Assembly (NCBI RefSeq): GCF_002007235.1
Contig: NZ_MUHW01000011.1
Location: 1-64,000, forward strand
DNA length: 64,000 bases
From: Oribacterium sp. C9
Lineage (GTDB): Bacteria > Bacillota > Clostridia > Lachnospirales > Lachnospiraceae
Reading direction: 5' to 3'
This document shows positions 1 to 9,914 of this stretch, in pieces. The notes beneath the pieces were generated by a model, which worked only from the letters and a program-made list of their open reading frames with translations, was not told the DNA's origin and ran no database searches. How positions within the stretch are numbered: the first letter of the stretch is position 1; each line of letters opens with the position of its first letter. Both the position numbers and the translations under genes were made by a program.

Positions 1-105
1 CAATAGGTTGAATTTGCTGGATAAGAGAAGATGGATTACTGAGAATAGTTTATTAACATGTGGTGTACAGTTTTCAAGGCATGATTATATAGATAAAAGC
101 TTTAG

Positions 106-136
106 AAGTTCCGATGGTGACATCGGGGCTTTTTTC
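106..136 (+). terminator. Rho-independent terminator of an upstream gene
   Basis: CCGATG (111-116) pairs with CATCGG (121-126) across a GTGA loop, with extra AAG/CTT pairs outside, followed by a T run. It probably ends a gene left of the window. No convincing gene is seen in bases 1-309. Confidence 0.7.
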
Positions 137-160
137 TTTTATATGTACATACAAAAAATA

Positions 161-195
161 GTATGTCAAACATACAATAATATATATTTTACTGT
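161..195 (+). promoter_or_regulatory. Putative promoter and LysR-type operator of the first PrpF gene
   Basis: A 15-bp palindrome, GTATG-N5-CATAC (161-175), fits the LysR T-N11-A pattern. It is followed by ATTTTACTGT (186-195), close to the ATTTTACTAT found in the promoters at 22662 and 25467. The -35 region is poor, as is common for activated promoters. The palindrome lies closer to the -10 box here than at the other two sites, so the regulator may differ. Confidence 0.4.
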
Positions 196-309
196 ATTCA
201 TCCTGCCAAATTATAATGAAAATAGAGTTATTAAAGTTCATATGATGAGCAGAATAAGCAAATGTCAGAAGCAAATGTCAGACCAACCCCATAGGACAGG
301 AGAAAACAT

Positions 310-1458
310 ATGAGAAAATTTAAAACAGTATTTATGCGTGGCGGTACATCAAAAGGATGTCTTTTTAAGAAGGAAGACCTCCCTGCAGACAGAGCCGAGT
401 GGGATGAAATATTTCTACAGGTGATGGGTTCACCGGATCCAAAGCAGATAGACGGAATGGGCGGAACAGTATCTTCAAATAACAAGATCGTTATCATTTG
501 GAAGTCAGAAGAGCCTAACGTTGACATCGAGTATCTCGTAGGACAGGTCATAGTAGGAAAGCGACAGGTGGATTATAAATCAAACTGTGGTAATATGACT
601 GCGGCTGTTCCGGCTTTCTGTGTCGAAGAGGGAATGGTGGAAATCAAGGAACCTGTTACTACAGTAAGGATGTTAAATAAGAATACGGATAAGTATATAA
701 ACGTTGACGTACCTATAGATCCCGAAACGCACACCTTTGCGAATGACGGTGACTGTGAGATCGCCGGTGTGGATGGTACAGCTGCAGAACTTAAGGTTGA
801 TTTCCTAAATCCTGCGGGTTCTAAAACAGGTAAGCTTCTTCCTACAGGAAATATTACAGATACTCTGGATATTCCGGGATTCGGTAAAATCGAAGCAACT
901 ATTATCGATGTTTCAAACCCTATAGTTCTTGTCAGAGCCGAGGATATCGGAATGAAGGGAACAGAGCTTCCGGAGCAGATAAACAACAATAAGGAAGTTA
1001 TGGATCTGCTTGAGAAAATCAGAGGAACAGCATGTGTCATGATGGGATTTGCCGGTGATCTGAAGGAAGCGACCGATAACCAGCCGGGAGTACCAAAGGT
1101 CGGATTCGTGACTAAGCCGGAGGGATACATTGACATCGAAGATAATGAGGTTACAGCAGATAAGATGGATATTTGCGCAAGAGTGATTTCTGTCTTCAAA
1201 TGTCATAAGGCTATTCCTCTTACGGCGGCAAGTTCTGTCTCTACCGCAGCTTTCCTTGAAGGGACAATAGTTAATAAGATCGTTGATGTAAAGAACGATC
1301 AAAAGACTGTTCGAATAGGACATCCAAGCGGCGTTATGACCATGGTACCGACTGTTGTCAAGGAGGGAACGAATCCTGCAGATTATAAGATACCGGGAGT
1401 GGCAGTACAGCGAACAGCCAGACGTATAATGGATGGATATGTCTATATAAGGAAATGA
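310..1458 (+). CDS. PrpF-family isomerase (aconitate/methylaconitate isomerase-like), copy 1
   Basis: This 382-residue protein belongs to the PrpF family, with the two-lobed diaminopimelate-epimerase fold. Members move a double bond in unsaturated tricarboxylates, for example trans- to cis-2-methylaconitate, or tautomerise oxalomesaconate. Family signs are the N-terminal RGGTSKG stretch, MGSPDPKQIDG, the NCGN motif with Cys93, and GHPSGVM near the C-terminus. The start has a good site (AGGAG) 8 bases upstream. The substrate cannot be read from sequence. The aconitase-like genes and citrate lyase nearby favour trans-aconitate over 2-methylaconitate, because no prpB, prpC or prpD is present. 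It is a paralogue of the protein at 19900-21063. Confidence 0.85.
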   Translation: MRKFKTVFMRGGTSKGCLFKKEDLPADRAEWDEIFLQVMGSPDPKQIDGMGGTVSSNNKIVIIWKSEEPNVDIEYLVGQVIVGKRQVDYKSNCGNMTAAVPAFCVEEGMVEIKEPVTTVRMLNKNTDKYINVDVPIDPETHTFANDGDCEIAGVDGTAAELKVDFLNPAGSKTGKLLPTGNITDTLDIPGFGKIEATIIDVSNPIVLVRAEDIGMKGTELPEQINNNKEVMDLLEKIRGTACVMMGFAGDLKEATDNQPGVPKVGFVTKPEGYIDIEDNEVTADKMDICARVISVFKCHKAIPLTAASSVSTAAFLEGTIVNKIVDVKNDQKTVRIGHPSGVMTMVPTVVKEGTNPADYKIPGVAVQRTARRIMDGYVYIRK

Positions 1459-1552
1459 GCTGTTATAAAAAATAAGGACTGTAAGAAGAATTTTCCGTAA
1501 GTTAAGGTCTCAACAAAGTGTGTATGAGTTAATTTAATATATTTACTTCTGA

Positions 1553-1592
1553 AGATGCAGATATCAGGGGATGCCTGAGTCTGCATCTTTTT
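1553..1592 (+). terminator. Terminator after PrpF copy 1
   Basis: AGATGCAG (1553-1560) pairs with CTGCATCT (1581-1588), with an inner TCAGG/CCTGA stem, followed by Ts. It separates the isomerase gene from the ABC exporter genes. The remaining bases up to 1756 are very AT-rich and probably hold the exporter promoter, but no clear -35/-10 pair was found. Confidence 0.85.
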
Positions 1593-1756
1593 ACGTTGAG
1601 ATAAAGAAAAAGAGTAAAGAAAAAACAGAAAAATAATAAAGAATAAAAATGTTTGATATACTTATACTATAAAAAACTTTAAAACTATTCATAAACATAA
1701 ATTTATATTTTATTGCAAAAATTTAATCATTTTAACAGAACTGTCGAAGTATAGAT

Positions 1757-2473
1757 ATGGAAGAAAATACAAAAGCACTTATCAGGCTGGAAAAAGTAGG
1801 AAAAATATACAAGAACGGACCGGTAGTATATGAAGCACTTCATGATGTGGATCTGGAGATCATGGAAGGCGAACTGGTTGTAATTCTGGGTCCAAGCGGT
1901 TCAGGAAAGAGTACACTTTTAAATGTGGTCGGTGGACTGGATGCTGCCACGGGAGGAAAGATTTACTTTGGAGATGAAGAAATCACGGCATTTAATGATG
2001 AAAGGCTGGGACGCTTCAGGGCGAAGGATGTGGGTATAATCTTTCAGTTCTATAACCTTGTACCGTCACTTACAGCATATGAAAATGTTGATTTAATGAG
2101 TGATCTCGGCATAGATATCATGGATCCTATAGATGCACTTAAATTAGTGGGACTTGCGGATAAAAAAGATAATTTCCCGTCTCAGATGTCAGGAGGACAG
2201 CAGCAAAGAATAGCCATAGCCCGTGCAATAGCAAAAAAACCGAGACTACTTTTATGCGACGAACCAACGGGTGCGCTGGATACACATACCGGTCGGGAAG
2301 TTCTAAAGCTACTACAGGATCAGAGCAGAATAGACGGAAGAACTGTAGTTATGGTCACTCATAATGCTTTGTTCGCAGAAATTGCGGATAAAGTTATCAT
2401 GGTGAAGAACGGAACGATAGATGAGATCATCGCAAATGATAAGCCTAAGGATGCTTTAGAATTGGATTGGTAA
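1757..2473 (+). CDS. ABC transporter ATP-binding protein, MacB/LolD type
   Basis: This 238-residue ATPase has Walker [10 protein letters not shown] (45-53), signature SGGQQQR, Walker [13 protein letters not shown] and the H-loop VTHN. Its length and motifs fit the MacB/LolD/FtsE group that powers FtsX-like permeases for export or extraction from the membrane. It is followed 6 bases later by the permease and then by a membrane fusion protein, so the three form an exporter operon. The ribosome binding site is weak. The cargo is unknown; a peptide, a drug or a lipoprotein are possible. Confidence 0.92.
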   Translation: MEENTKALIRLEKVGKIYKNGPVVYEALHDVDLEIMEGELVVILGPSGSGKSTLLNVVGGLDAATGGKIYFGDEEITAFNDERLGRFRAKDVGIIFQFYNLVPSLTAYENVDLMSDLGIDIMDPIDALKLVGLADKKDNFPSQMSGGQQQRIAIARAIAKKPRLLLCDEPTGALDTHTGREVLKLLQDQSRIDGRTVVMVTHNALFAEIADKVIMVKNGTIDEIIANDKPKDALELDW

Positions 2474-2479
2474 TGGATA

Positions 2480-4813
2480 ATGAGTAAGAATCTGGCAAAA
2501 AAATTAATCAGAGATCTGAAAGAAAACTTGGTACAGTTTCTAGCTATTTTTCTGATGTGCTTTTTTGCCATGTTCATCATGGAATCTTTGGATTCTGTCG
2601 TTACCGGAATGGGTAATTCTGTAGATGAATATTTTACCTTGACCAATTTCATGGATATGAGTGTCGCTGCAGAAAAGTTTTCCAAAGAAGACATGTCACT
2701 GATACTTAATTTGCCTTCAGTAAAGAATGCAGAGCTTAGATATACCACCAATGGAAAAATAAATATCAGAGGTGAAGAAAAAAAGCTGGAGTTCAATTTT
2801 ATCGAAGAGAACAATATATCGAAAATGATGTTATCAAAGGGAACTCATTACGATAAAGATCTACAAGGTATCTGGATAGACAGATATTTCGCAGAAGCGC
2901 AGGGAATAGAAGTAGGAGACAGCCTTTCTCTTAAATGTGACGGTGTAGCCTTTGATGAGATAGTAAAGGGGATAATAGAAAATCCTGATCATATTTATTT
3001 TAAAATAGATAATACATATACGGAGCCCAAGGTAGGAGAATACGGATATGCCTTTTTGGATTCCGGTGAGTATCCGGGATCAGAGTTACACTATGATACC
3101 ATCTATATAGATCTCAAAAACGTATCTAATCAATTTAATCTCACAGATAACGATAAAAAAGAAATTGAAGCAGTAAAATTTGAAATACAGAATTTGTTTG
3201 CAAATACAAATGTGACATGTGAATCCAAAAAGGATAACGGAGCTCATCAGTCGATTCATAGTGATATCGAATCTAATGAAACTTTGGAAATCGTATTTCC
3301 ATGTCTTTTCATTTCCATCGCCCTGCTGGGAATAGTATCTACCATGACGAGGCTTGTACTTAAGCAGAGAACGATAATCGGTACATTCAAGGCACTGGGC
3401 TTTGCAAGAGAAACGGTTTTCATACACTACATATCATACTCGGTTTTTGTATGTCTGATGGGATGTGTGCTCGGTGCTGTAGCCGGCTGGTATACTCTTG
3501 GAGCATACATTTTTGATGTTTTTAGATTATACTACTGCAATCCGTTTGCAAGACTGGAAATCTCACCCAGAGTAATAATAGTGATATCGCTTGTCCTTTT
3601 GATGTCAGCATTGACAAATTATCTATCCTGTAAGGGGATTCTTTCTCAAAGAGCATCGGAGATCTTGAGACCGGAGCCACCGGCAGTGTCAGGTGCCGGA
3701 TTTATAGAGAAAACGTTTATATGGAAGAAGCTGAGCTTTGCCAGCAGATGGAACGTTAGAGACATTAACAGAAACAAAGTCAGGACTGTGGCAGGAATAA
3801 TAGGTGTAACACTTTGTACAGCGCTTTTACTTACAGCTTTTGGCATGGACGAGCTCGATAAGGGAGTCTCGAAATGGCAGTATACAAGACTAACACCTGC
3901 AAACTTTGAGATAGGCTTTGCTCCGAATACATCTTACAGCACAGTATATGATTATTCGAGGCGATACAAAGGGCAGATGGTAGAGAAGATACAGACTGAC
4001 GTAAATAAGAATGATGAAAAAGGACTCTACTATGTCACGGTCATGGATGAAGGGAATCTCTACCGTTTTCAGGATGCATCAGGAAAATATGTGGGGCTAC
4101 CGGATAGTGGAGTGGCTGTCAGTTCAAAGGTCATGGAGGAGATGGAGCTCAGGATAGGAGACATCATCAGCTTCAGGATCCCGGGTGTGAAGGAAAAGTT
4201 CAAGGCGAAGATCTATTCAGTATTTAAGGCACCTGATGAGCAGGGTATAGCCATGAAACGTAAATTTTTTGAAAGCATAAATGGTGAGTTTAAGCCTAAT
4301 CTTTTGTATACAAACATGACCGTACCCAAAAGATATATTACTGAAAGAGAAGAGATAATAAGTGTTTTTGAAAAGGAAGAATATATAAGAGCTATGAAGC
4401 TGAAAAGCGCCGCAACGGATCAGGAGGTTTATTATATAATGATTATCGCGGTAATGCTTGGAATAGTTGTTATGTATAATCTGGGAATCTTATCGTTCGT
4501 TGAAAAAATCAGAGAGGTGGCTACACTTAAGGTTCTCGGTTTTTCGACAAAGAATATACGATGGATACTTAATCAGCAGAGTATAATCATAGATGGAATT
4601 GGCACCGTTATCGGACTCATATTGGGAAAACAAATTCTTGTTTTTACCATGAGCAACATAGATTACTCAACAGATTATATATACAAGATAAGCTTTAAGC
4701 CATATTTAATTTCCATAATGGTCTCATTTATTCTTTCGATCACAGTAAATGCGATAATCTCATCACGAGCAAAGACCATTAATATGGTAGAGGCGCTAAA
4801 GGGAGTCGAGTGA
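2480..4813 (+). CDS. FtsX-like ABC transporter permease
   Basis: This 777-residue permease has the double FtsX layout: one helix near residues 17-35, a large external domain, three helices around 275-385, another helix near 430-455, a second external domain, and three C-terminal helices around 660-770. This is the architecture of long MacB-like or antimicrobial-peptide-type ABC permeases in Firmicutes. It lies between the ATPase and the HlyD-like adaptor; its stop codon overlaps the next start (TGATG). Substrate unknown. Confidence 0.9.
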   Translation: MSKNLAKKLIRDLKENLVQFLAIFLMCFFAMFIMESLDSVVTGMGNSVDEYFTLTNFMDMSVAAEKFSKEDMSLILNLPSVKNAELRYTTNGKINIRGEEKKLEFNFIEENNISKMMLSKGTHYDKDLQGIWIDRYFAEAQGIEVGDSLSLKCDGVAFDEIVKGIIENPDHIYFKIDNTYTEPKVGEYGYAFLDSGEYPGSELHYDTIYIDLKNVSNQFNLTDNDKKEIEAVKFEIQNLFANTNVTCESKKDNGAHQSIHSDIESNETLEIVFPCLFISIALLGIVSTMTRLVLKQRTIIGTFKALGFARETVFIHYISYSVFVCLMGCVLGAVAGWYTLGAYIFDVFRLYYCNPFARLEISPRVIIVISLVLLMSALTNYLSCKGILSQRASEILRPEPPAVSGAGFIEKTFIWKKLSFASRWNVRDINRNKVRTVAGIIGVTLCTALLLTAFGMDELDKGVSKWQYTRLTPANFEIGFAPNTSYSTVYDYSRRYKGQMVEKIQTDVNKNDEKGLYYVTVMDEGNLYRFQDASGKYVGLPDSGVAVSSKVMEEMELRIGDIISFRIPGVKEKFKAKIYSVFKAPDEQGIAMKRKFFESINGEFKPNLLYTNMTVPKRYITEREEIISVFEKEEYIRAMKLKSAATDQEVYYIMIIAVMLGIVVMYNLGILSFVEKIREVATLKVLGFSTKNIRWILNQQSIIIDGIGTVIGLILGKQILVFTMSNIDYSTDYIYKISFKPYLISIMVSFILSITVNAIISSRAKTINMVEALKGVE

Positions 4814-6321
4814 TGGTAAAATATTTAAAACGAGGACTTATAATTTTAGCATGCATCGTTGTTGCAGCTGCAGGAGTCTGGTATATTATGCAGCCTGAAG
4901 AAATGATAGTTATTGTTGCGGGTAAACAGGCTATCAATCCCGAGATCAACGGAACAGGAAGGATATCCGGAGGAAAAAAGATAACTGTCTATGCTGATGT
5001 TTCGGGAATAGTTGATTCCAAAGCGGTTCAGGTGGGTGACAGAGTAAAGTCAGGTGACAAGCTGGTTGATTACGTAATGGACAATCAGAAGCTAAAAGTG
5101 GATCTGGCAAAGACCGATGCTGAATTCAGTAAAAAGATCCTTGATGCGGACCGTAATAAAAAATCAACCTACGAAAAAATGATGAATGATGCTACGGCTC
5201 AGATAAATAATTGTGCCATGACATATACTTCACTTGAGGAACAGTTGAGAACTCTCGCTAACCAAAGCTATGCTGATGACCGGTTTATTGCAGAAGCCAA
5301 AAAAGAGTATGACAGGGATATACTAAGACTTCAGTCTCAGATAGTACAGAAGGAGCAGAATGTAGCGCAGACAGAGATCGAATTAAAGAAAATCGAATTA
5401 CTTACCAAGGATGAAGAGGAAGCCAGCAAATCGAAGGTAGACAGAAAGACAGATAAGGCTATCGACTACCATGAGGATATAGCAACATTAAACAGAAAGC
5501 TGACAGATATTCAGGTGGACAGATTGACCCTTCCTGAGGAAGGTATGGACGCGGCAACACATGAAAAATATCTGCAGATACAGGCAAACATGGAGACTGT
5601 GCTTAAACTTTGGTCTGAGGCAAGGTCCCAAAAGGATTTTGCACAAAGTATGCTTGTGAGCACCGGGGATATATACAGCAGGGAACAGCAGGTTGCTTTA
5701 AATGATCAGGCACTTGAAAAGGCAGAAAGAGATCTTTCGGTGGCTCAGACAGGAACAAGATCAACAGCTGATGGAATCGTTACGGCATGCTTTATCGATA
5801 AAGGAGCTATGGTGGAAAAGGGTGCAGCTATAATGGAAATCGAAGCTGATGATATGTATCTGATAAAGATGAAGGTATCAAAGTATGATATCAACTCCAT
5901 AAAACTCGGGCAAAAAGCCGAGGTGAGAATCGGAGACAAGATATACGAAGGAATAGTTGAGAGGATAAATCAGACAGCAGAAAATGATGCAAGCGGAAAA
6001 GCCAAGGCTGTTGTGGAAATAAAGCTGGACACAAAAGATGAGCTTATAGTGGGACTTGAGGCAGATGTGACATTGTCTCTCGATGAGGTATCTGATACTT
6101 TAAGCGTACCCAATGAATGTATATATGATGACGATGCTGGTTCATATGTTTATATGATAAATGATGGGGTTGTTACAAAGGTATATGTGACCTCGGGTGT
6201 AAGAGATAATGAGTGTACTCAGATAGAAGGCATAGAAGAGGGAGCTCATGTTATCATGGATCCATCTGTTACGGAATATGTCGGTGAAGAGGTTAAAGAG
6301 ATAATATATGAGGCAGAATGA
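4813..6321 (+). CDS. HlyD/MacA-like membrane fusion protein of the ABC exporter
   Basis: This 502-residue protein has one N-terminal membrane anchor (about 7-27) and a first lipoyl half motif (GRISGGKKITVYADVSGIVD). A long charged coiled coil follows (about 95-310), then the second lipoyl half and C-terminal beta-barrel domains. That is the order of periplasmic adaptor proteins, here in a Gram-positive setting as with YknX-type adaptors. I chose ATG 4813 rather than GTG 4810 because the ATG overlaps the permease stop by one base. It ends the exporter operon; LysR copy 1 follows 80 bases later. Confidence 0.88.
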   Translation: MVKYLKRGLIILACIVVAAAGVWYIMQPEEMIVIVAGKQAINPEINGTGRISGGKKITVYADVSGIVDSKAVQVGDRVKSGDKLVDYVMDNQKLKVDLAKTDAEFSKKILDADRNKKSTYEKMMNDATAQINNCAMTYTSLEEQLRTLANQSYADDRFIAEAKKEYDRDILRLQSQIVQKEQNVAQTEIELKKIELLTKDEEEASKSKVDRKTDKAIDYHEDIATLNRKLTDIQVDRLTLPEEGMDAATHEKYLQIQANMETVLKLWSEARSQKDFAQSMLVSTGDIYSREQQVALNDQALEKAERDLSVAQTGTRSTADGIVTACFIDKGAMVEKGAAIMEIEADDMYLIKMKVSKYDINSIKLGQKAEVRIGDKIYEGIVERINQTAENDASGKAKAVVEIKLDTKDELIVGLEADVTLSLDEVSDTLSVPNECIYDDDAGSYVYMINDGVVTKVYVTSGVRDNECTQIEGIEEGAHVIMDPSVTEYVGEEVKEIIYEAE

Positions 6322-6401
6322 TATCGACTTTTGGCATTCACGTTATGTGATATCCTATGCTATATTTAGAAGCAGAAAGTAAATTATAAGGGATCGGGAA
6401 T

Positions 6402-7352
6402 ATGGATTTTAGGGAACTGACTTACATAACTGCTGTTGCTGATAATCATTCAGTCACAGAAGCTGCAAAGCAACTGTATATTTCACAACCTTCATTAAGC
6501 TATATCATATCCAAGGTGGAGGAGGATCTGGGGGTAAAGCTCTTTGACAGAAAGACAAATCCCATAACACTCACATATGCCGGTGAACGATATGTGAAGA
6601 CAGCAAGACAGATACTTGTTATGAAGGACAATCTGAGACGTGAGCTTTCAGATATAGGACATGGTAAGAAAGGTCGGATCAATATCGGTATACCGACTGA
6701 AAGAGCAGGGTATATGCTTCCGAAGGTCATAGGTGCTTTCAGAGAAATATATCCCAATATCAAGATTTATCTTCAGGAATCACGTTCTGAGGAGATCATC
6801 AACAATCTTATGAATGATAAGATCGCATTCTGTGTCCTGCCGGGGGGGAGATCCCATCTGCCGCCCGGAGTGAATGTGGAATATATCTATACAGAGAAGC
6901 TGTATCTCGTTGCGGGTAAGGGTATGATAACTGATGATATGATCATTCGACCCGGAACAGCTGATACGATTCCTGAGGTGGATTTCAATAAGCTTAATGT
7001 TTTTCCTTTCATCATCATGAAGAGAGGCCAATATATCCGACGGAAGGTTGAAGATATATTTAGAAGATTTGATTTTATACCGAAGGAAATAATGGAGGTA
7101 TCCAGCTGTCTTTCAGCAACACAGCTTGCAAGTGCAGGACTCGGTATAACCATAGTTCCGGAAAGAGCCATAGAGCCTCTCAGAAATGCCGGCTTTGAGG
7201 TCTTCAATTACAGTGATGAAAGTGACAGCTGGGACGTGAATATCGTCTATAAAGAGGGTGTTTATCTGGATGATGCCGAGAGAACTCTGATAAGGACCAT
7301 GCGGGATGTTTTTGCGAGATATCAGGGCATAAAGCCGGATACAATGGTATAA
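6402..7352 (+). CDS. LysR-family transcriptional regulator, copy 1
   Basis: This 316-residue protein has an N-terminal winged helix-turn-helix (about 1-60, with SVTEAAKQLYISQPSLSYII) and a LysR substrate-binding domain (about 90-300). It sits between the ABC exporter and hydratase copy 1, and is similar in layout to LysR copy 2 at 18702-19616. LysR proteins of this kind often sense a pathway carboxylate and activate adjacent genes. The likely targets are the neighbouring hydratase and PrpF copy 1. The start has an AAGGGATCGGG site. Confidence 0.9.
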   Translation: MDFRELTYITAVADNHSVTEAAKQLYISQPSLSYIISKVEEDLGVKLFDRKTNPITLTYAGERYVKTARQILVMKDNLRRELSDIGHGKKGRINIGIPTERAGYMLPKVIGAFREIYPNIKIYLQESRSEEIINNLMNDKIAFCVLPGGRSHLPPGVNVEYIYTEKLYLVAGKGMITDDMIIRPGTADTIPEVDFNKLNVFPFIIMKRGQYIRRKVEDIFRRFDFIPKEIMEVSSCLSATQLASAGLGITIVPERAIEPLRNAGFEVFNYSDESDSWDVNIVYKEGVYLDDAERTLIRTMRDVFARYQGIKPDTMV

Positions 7353-7440
7353 AACAGGTGATATGGAAAGCTCTCCTGCTTACATAGAAGAAATTTAATA
7401 CAAATCATACATTTCAATATATTGTACTTATGGCAGGAAG

Positions 7441-7478
7441 ATCCCTATAATCAAATTAAGATTATAGGGATTTTTTTT
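7441..7478 (+). terminator. Terminator after LysR copy 1
   Basis: A perfect 12-bp stem, ATCCCTATAATC (7441-7452) with GATTATAGGGAT (7460-7471), is followed by eight Ts. Confidence 0.92.
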
Positions 7479-7563
7479 ACTACGAATGAGAAAGAGCTGT
7501 TCTGGATGACAGGATACGGATATTTAATTTAATGATATAAATAATTATGGCAAAGGAGAATAT

Positions 7564-9855
7564 ATGGTTAGACTGACTGATCACGGTGTTTTTGTTAATG
7601 GAAATCAGGAAATTTCTCTTGAACCACCAAAGGATATTGCAGAAGCTTCGGCAGAGGTTACAGAGGCTTATATAGAAGAAGGTCGTAAAAAGACCATGTC
7701 CTACAGAATACTGTCAAAGCATAATCATAGTGGTGATATGAAAAATCTTAAGCTCAGGTTTGATTCCATGGTTTCTCCTGACAACAATTATGTAAACATT
7801 CTGCAGACCGCAAGAGCTGCAGGCCTCAGTGAGTTCAGGCTGCCATACGTTCTTTCAAACTGTCATAATACTCTCTGCGCTGTGGGCGGAACCATACTTG
7901 AAGATGATCACGCATTTGGACTTTCAAATGTAAAGAAGTATGGAGGTATATTTCTTCCACCATATAGAGGAGTTCTACATCAGTATATGCGTGAAATGAT
8001 GGCGGGAAGTGAGAAGATGATACTTGGCTCAGATTCTCACACCCGTTACGGTGCGCTGGGCACCATGGGTATAGGAGAAGGCGGAGGAGAACTGGTCAAG
8101 CAGCTGGTGGGACATACATATGATATTCCATACCCTAAAATAATAGGAGTGAGACTTACGGGAAAGCCCGGACCGGGCGTTGGACCTATGGATGTGGCAC
8201 TGTCACTTATCGAAAAGACCTTTTCAAACGGATTCAACAAGAATAATGTTCTTGAGTTCATGGGACCTGGAATAAGAAATATATCCATGGAATTCAGGAT
8301 GGGAATAGATGTTATGACAACTGAGTCCGCTGCGCTTAGCTCCATCTGGTGTACGGATGAGCAGACGGAAGAATACCTTATGGAACATGGAAGAGCAGGA
8401 GACTATAAAAGGCTTAGCCCTGATAGAGGGGCTTACTATGACAGGTTCATAGAGATAGATATGGACACTGTGGAACCAATGATAGCACTTCCGTTTCATC
8501 CATCAAACGCGATGAGTATCAGAGAATTTAAAGCGGATATGGACAGGATCTTAGGAGAAGTTGAGGAAGACGGAAATAAAATTAAGGGTGGTGCCGGAAA
8601 GCCGTTCTGTATCAGACAGCATGTGAAATCCGGTGAATTTTATCCGGATCAGGCGCTGGTGTCAGGATGTGCCGGAGGTCTTTTCGAGAATATAGTGGCT
8701 GTTAGTGATATTCTTAAGTCAGGTATGGAGAATGAAACTTATGGAATCAAGGGTCAGGAGCTTAACCTTCATGTGAATCCTGCATCGCTGCCTATAATGG
8801 AAGATCTCATGACAAGAGGGATAGGATCTGAGCTGGCACTTTCAGGTGTGACCATGCGCCCTTGCATCTGTGGTCCATGCTTCGGAGTTACGGATGCACC
8901 TGCCAATGATCAACTATCCATACGTCATGTGACGAGAAATTATCCGAATCGTGAGGGAAGTAAGCCTACTCAGGGGCAGATGTCGGCAGTATGCCTTATG
9001 GATGCAAGGTCCATAGCGGCTACTGTAAGAAACGGCGGAAAACTCACTGCAGCAACGGAGCTTGATGTGGAGTACCGAAATATCAAGCATAATTTCAACA
9101 AGAATATATATGAGAAGCAGGTATTTTACAATTTCGGACATGGAGATCCTGATGCTGAAATAGTTAAGGGTCCTAATATAGCCGACTGGCCGGAGATGGC
9201 AGGATTAAAGACGCATCTTCTTTTGAAGGTGGCAGGTTCATATAAGGGCTCTGTAACTACAGACGAGCTCATACCATCAGGAGAGATAAGCTCCTATCGT
9301 TCAAATCCGGAAAAGATCTCAGGATATACCATGGTATCGAGAGATCCACAGTACGTGCCTGCGGCAAAGTCCGTGAGAACCATAAGCTCGAGGGCTAATC
9401 TGGATGATGGTGCCAATGCTATTACCTTCGGGTCTGTCATGATCTCGGATCAGATCGGTGACGGGTCAAGCCGTGAGCAGGCTGCATCCTGCCAGAAGGT
9501 TCTGGGAGGATTCGCAAATATAGCCAATGAATACTCTACAAAACGCTATCGCAGCAATCTCATAAACTGGGGACTGCTTCCTCTTCGTACCGAAGAGACT
9601 CTTGATATACCGGCAGGCAGTTACCTCTACATAAAAGATATAAGGGATATACTGAAAAGCGGAAAGAGTGATCTCAATGTATATGTTCTTGATGAGGGAT
9701 TCGAAATAAAGGATGAGTCAGAGCTTATTGGACTCAGTACTTCAAATATAGAAAAACATAAGAAGAGGTGCATAAAAACTACACTTGATAAATTAACGGA
9801 GGAAGAAAGAGATATCATTCTATCCGGCAGTCTGATCATTTATTACAGAAAATAA
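7564..9855 (+). CDS. Aconitase-family hydratase (YbhJ-like), copy 1
   Basis: This 763-residue protein belongs to the aconitase/isopropylmalate isomerase superfamily, which interconverts tri- or dicarboxylates by dehydration and rehydration with a 4Fe-4S cluster. Cluster ligands are probably Cys369 (SGCAGG) and Cys436/Cys439 (CGPC). [20 protein letters not shown] and the swivel-domain GDGSSREQAA are also present. GCAGG in place of the GSCTNS of classical aconitases, and the overall length, point to the YbhJ branch. Expected substrates are cis-aconitate and citrate or isocitrate. It pairs with PrpF copy 1 and is followed by an isocitrate dehydrogenase gene. It uses many ATA codons, unlike copy 2. 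Confidence 0.85.
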   Translation: MVRLTDHGVFVNGNQEISLEPPKDIAEASAEVTEAYIEEGRKKTMSYRILSKHNHSGDMKNLKLRFDSMVSPDNNYVNILQTARAAGLSEFRLPYVLSNCHNTLCAVGGTILEDDHAFGLSNVKKYGGIFLPPYRGVLHQYMREMMAGSEKMILGSDSHTRYGALGTMGIGEGGGELVKQLVGHTYDIPYPKIIGVRLTGKPGPGVGPMDVALSLIEKTFSNGFNKNNVLEFMGPGIRNISMEFRMGIDVMTTESAALSSIWCTDEQTEEYLMEHGRAGDYKRLSPDRGAYYDRFIEIDMDTVEPMIALPFHPSNAMSIREFKADMDRILGEVEEDGNKIKGGAGKPFCIRQHVKSGEFYPDQALVSGCAGGLFENIVAVSDILKSGMENETYGIKGQELNLHVNPASLPIMEDLMTRGIGSELALSGVTMRPCICGPCFGVTDAPANDQLSIRHVTRNYPNREGSKPTQGQMSAVCLMDARSIAATVRNGGKLTAATELDVEYRNIKHNFNKNIYEKQVFYNFGHGDPDAEIVKGPNIADWPEMAGLKTHLLLKVAGSYKGSVTTDELIPSGEISSYRSNPEKISGYTMVSRDPQYVPAAKSVRTISSRANLDDGANAITFGSVMISDQIGDGSSREQAASCQKVLGGFANIANEYSTKRYRSNLINWGLLPLRTEETLDIPAGSYLYIKDIRDILKSGKSDLNVYVLDEGFEIKDESELIGLSTSNIEKHKKRCIKTTLDKLTEEERDIILSGSLIIYYRK

Positions 9856-9880
9856 GTCCTATATGTCTTTAAATCGAAAT

Positions 9881-9914
9881 AAAAAAAAGCATTTCATTTG
9901 AAATGCTTTTTTTT
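9881..9914 (+). terminator. Terminator after hydratase copy 1
   Basis: AGCATTTC (9888-9895) pairs with GAAATGCT (9900-9907), flanked by an A run and a T run, so it could work on both strands. Confidence 0.9.

Noticed and set aside
8-313. Open frame of 101 codons at the left end
   Set aside because: It runs through a terminator hairpin and the promoter region, lacks a ribosome site and has no protein-like pattern.
310-9855. 2-methylcitrate cycle (prp) locus
   Set aside because: PrpF and an aconitase-family protein fit that route, but no methylcitrate synthase, lyase or dehydratase is present, while citrate lyase is.
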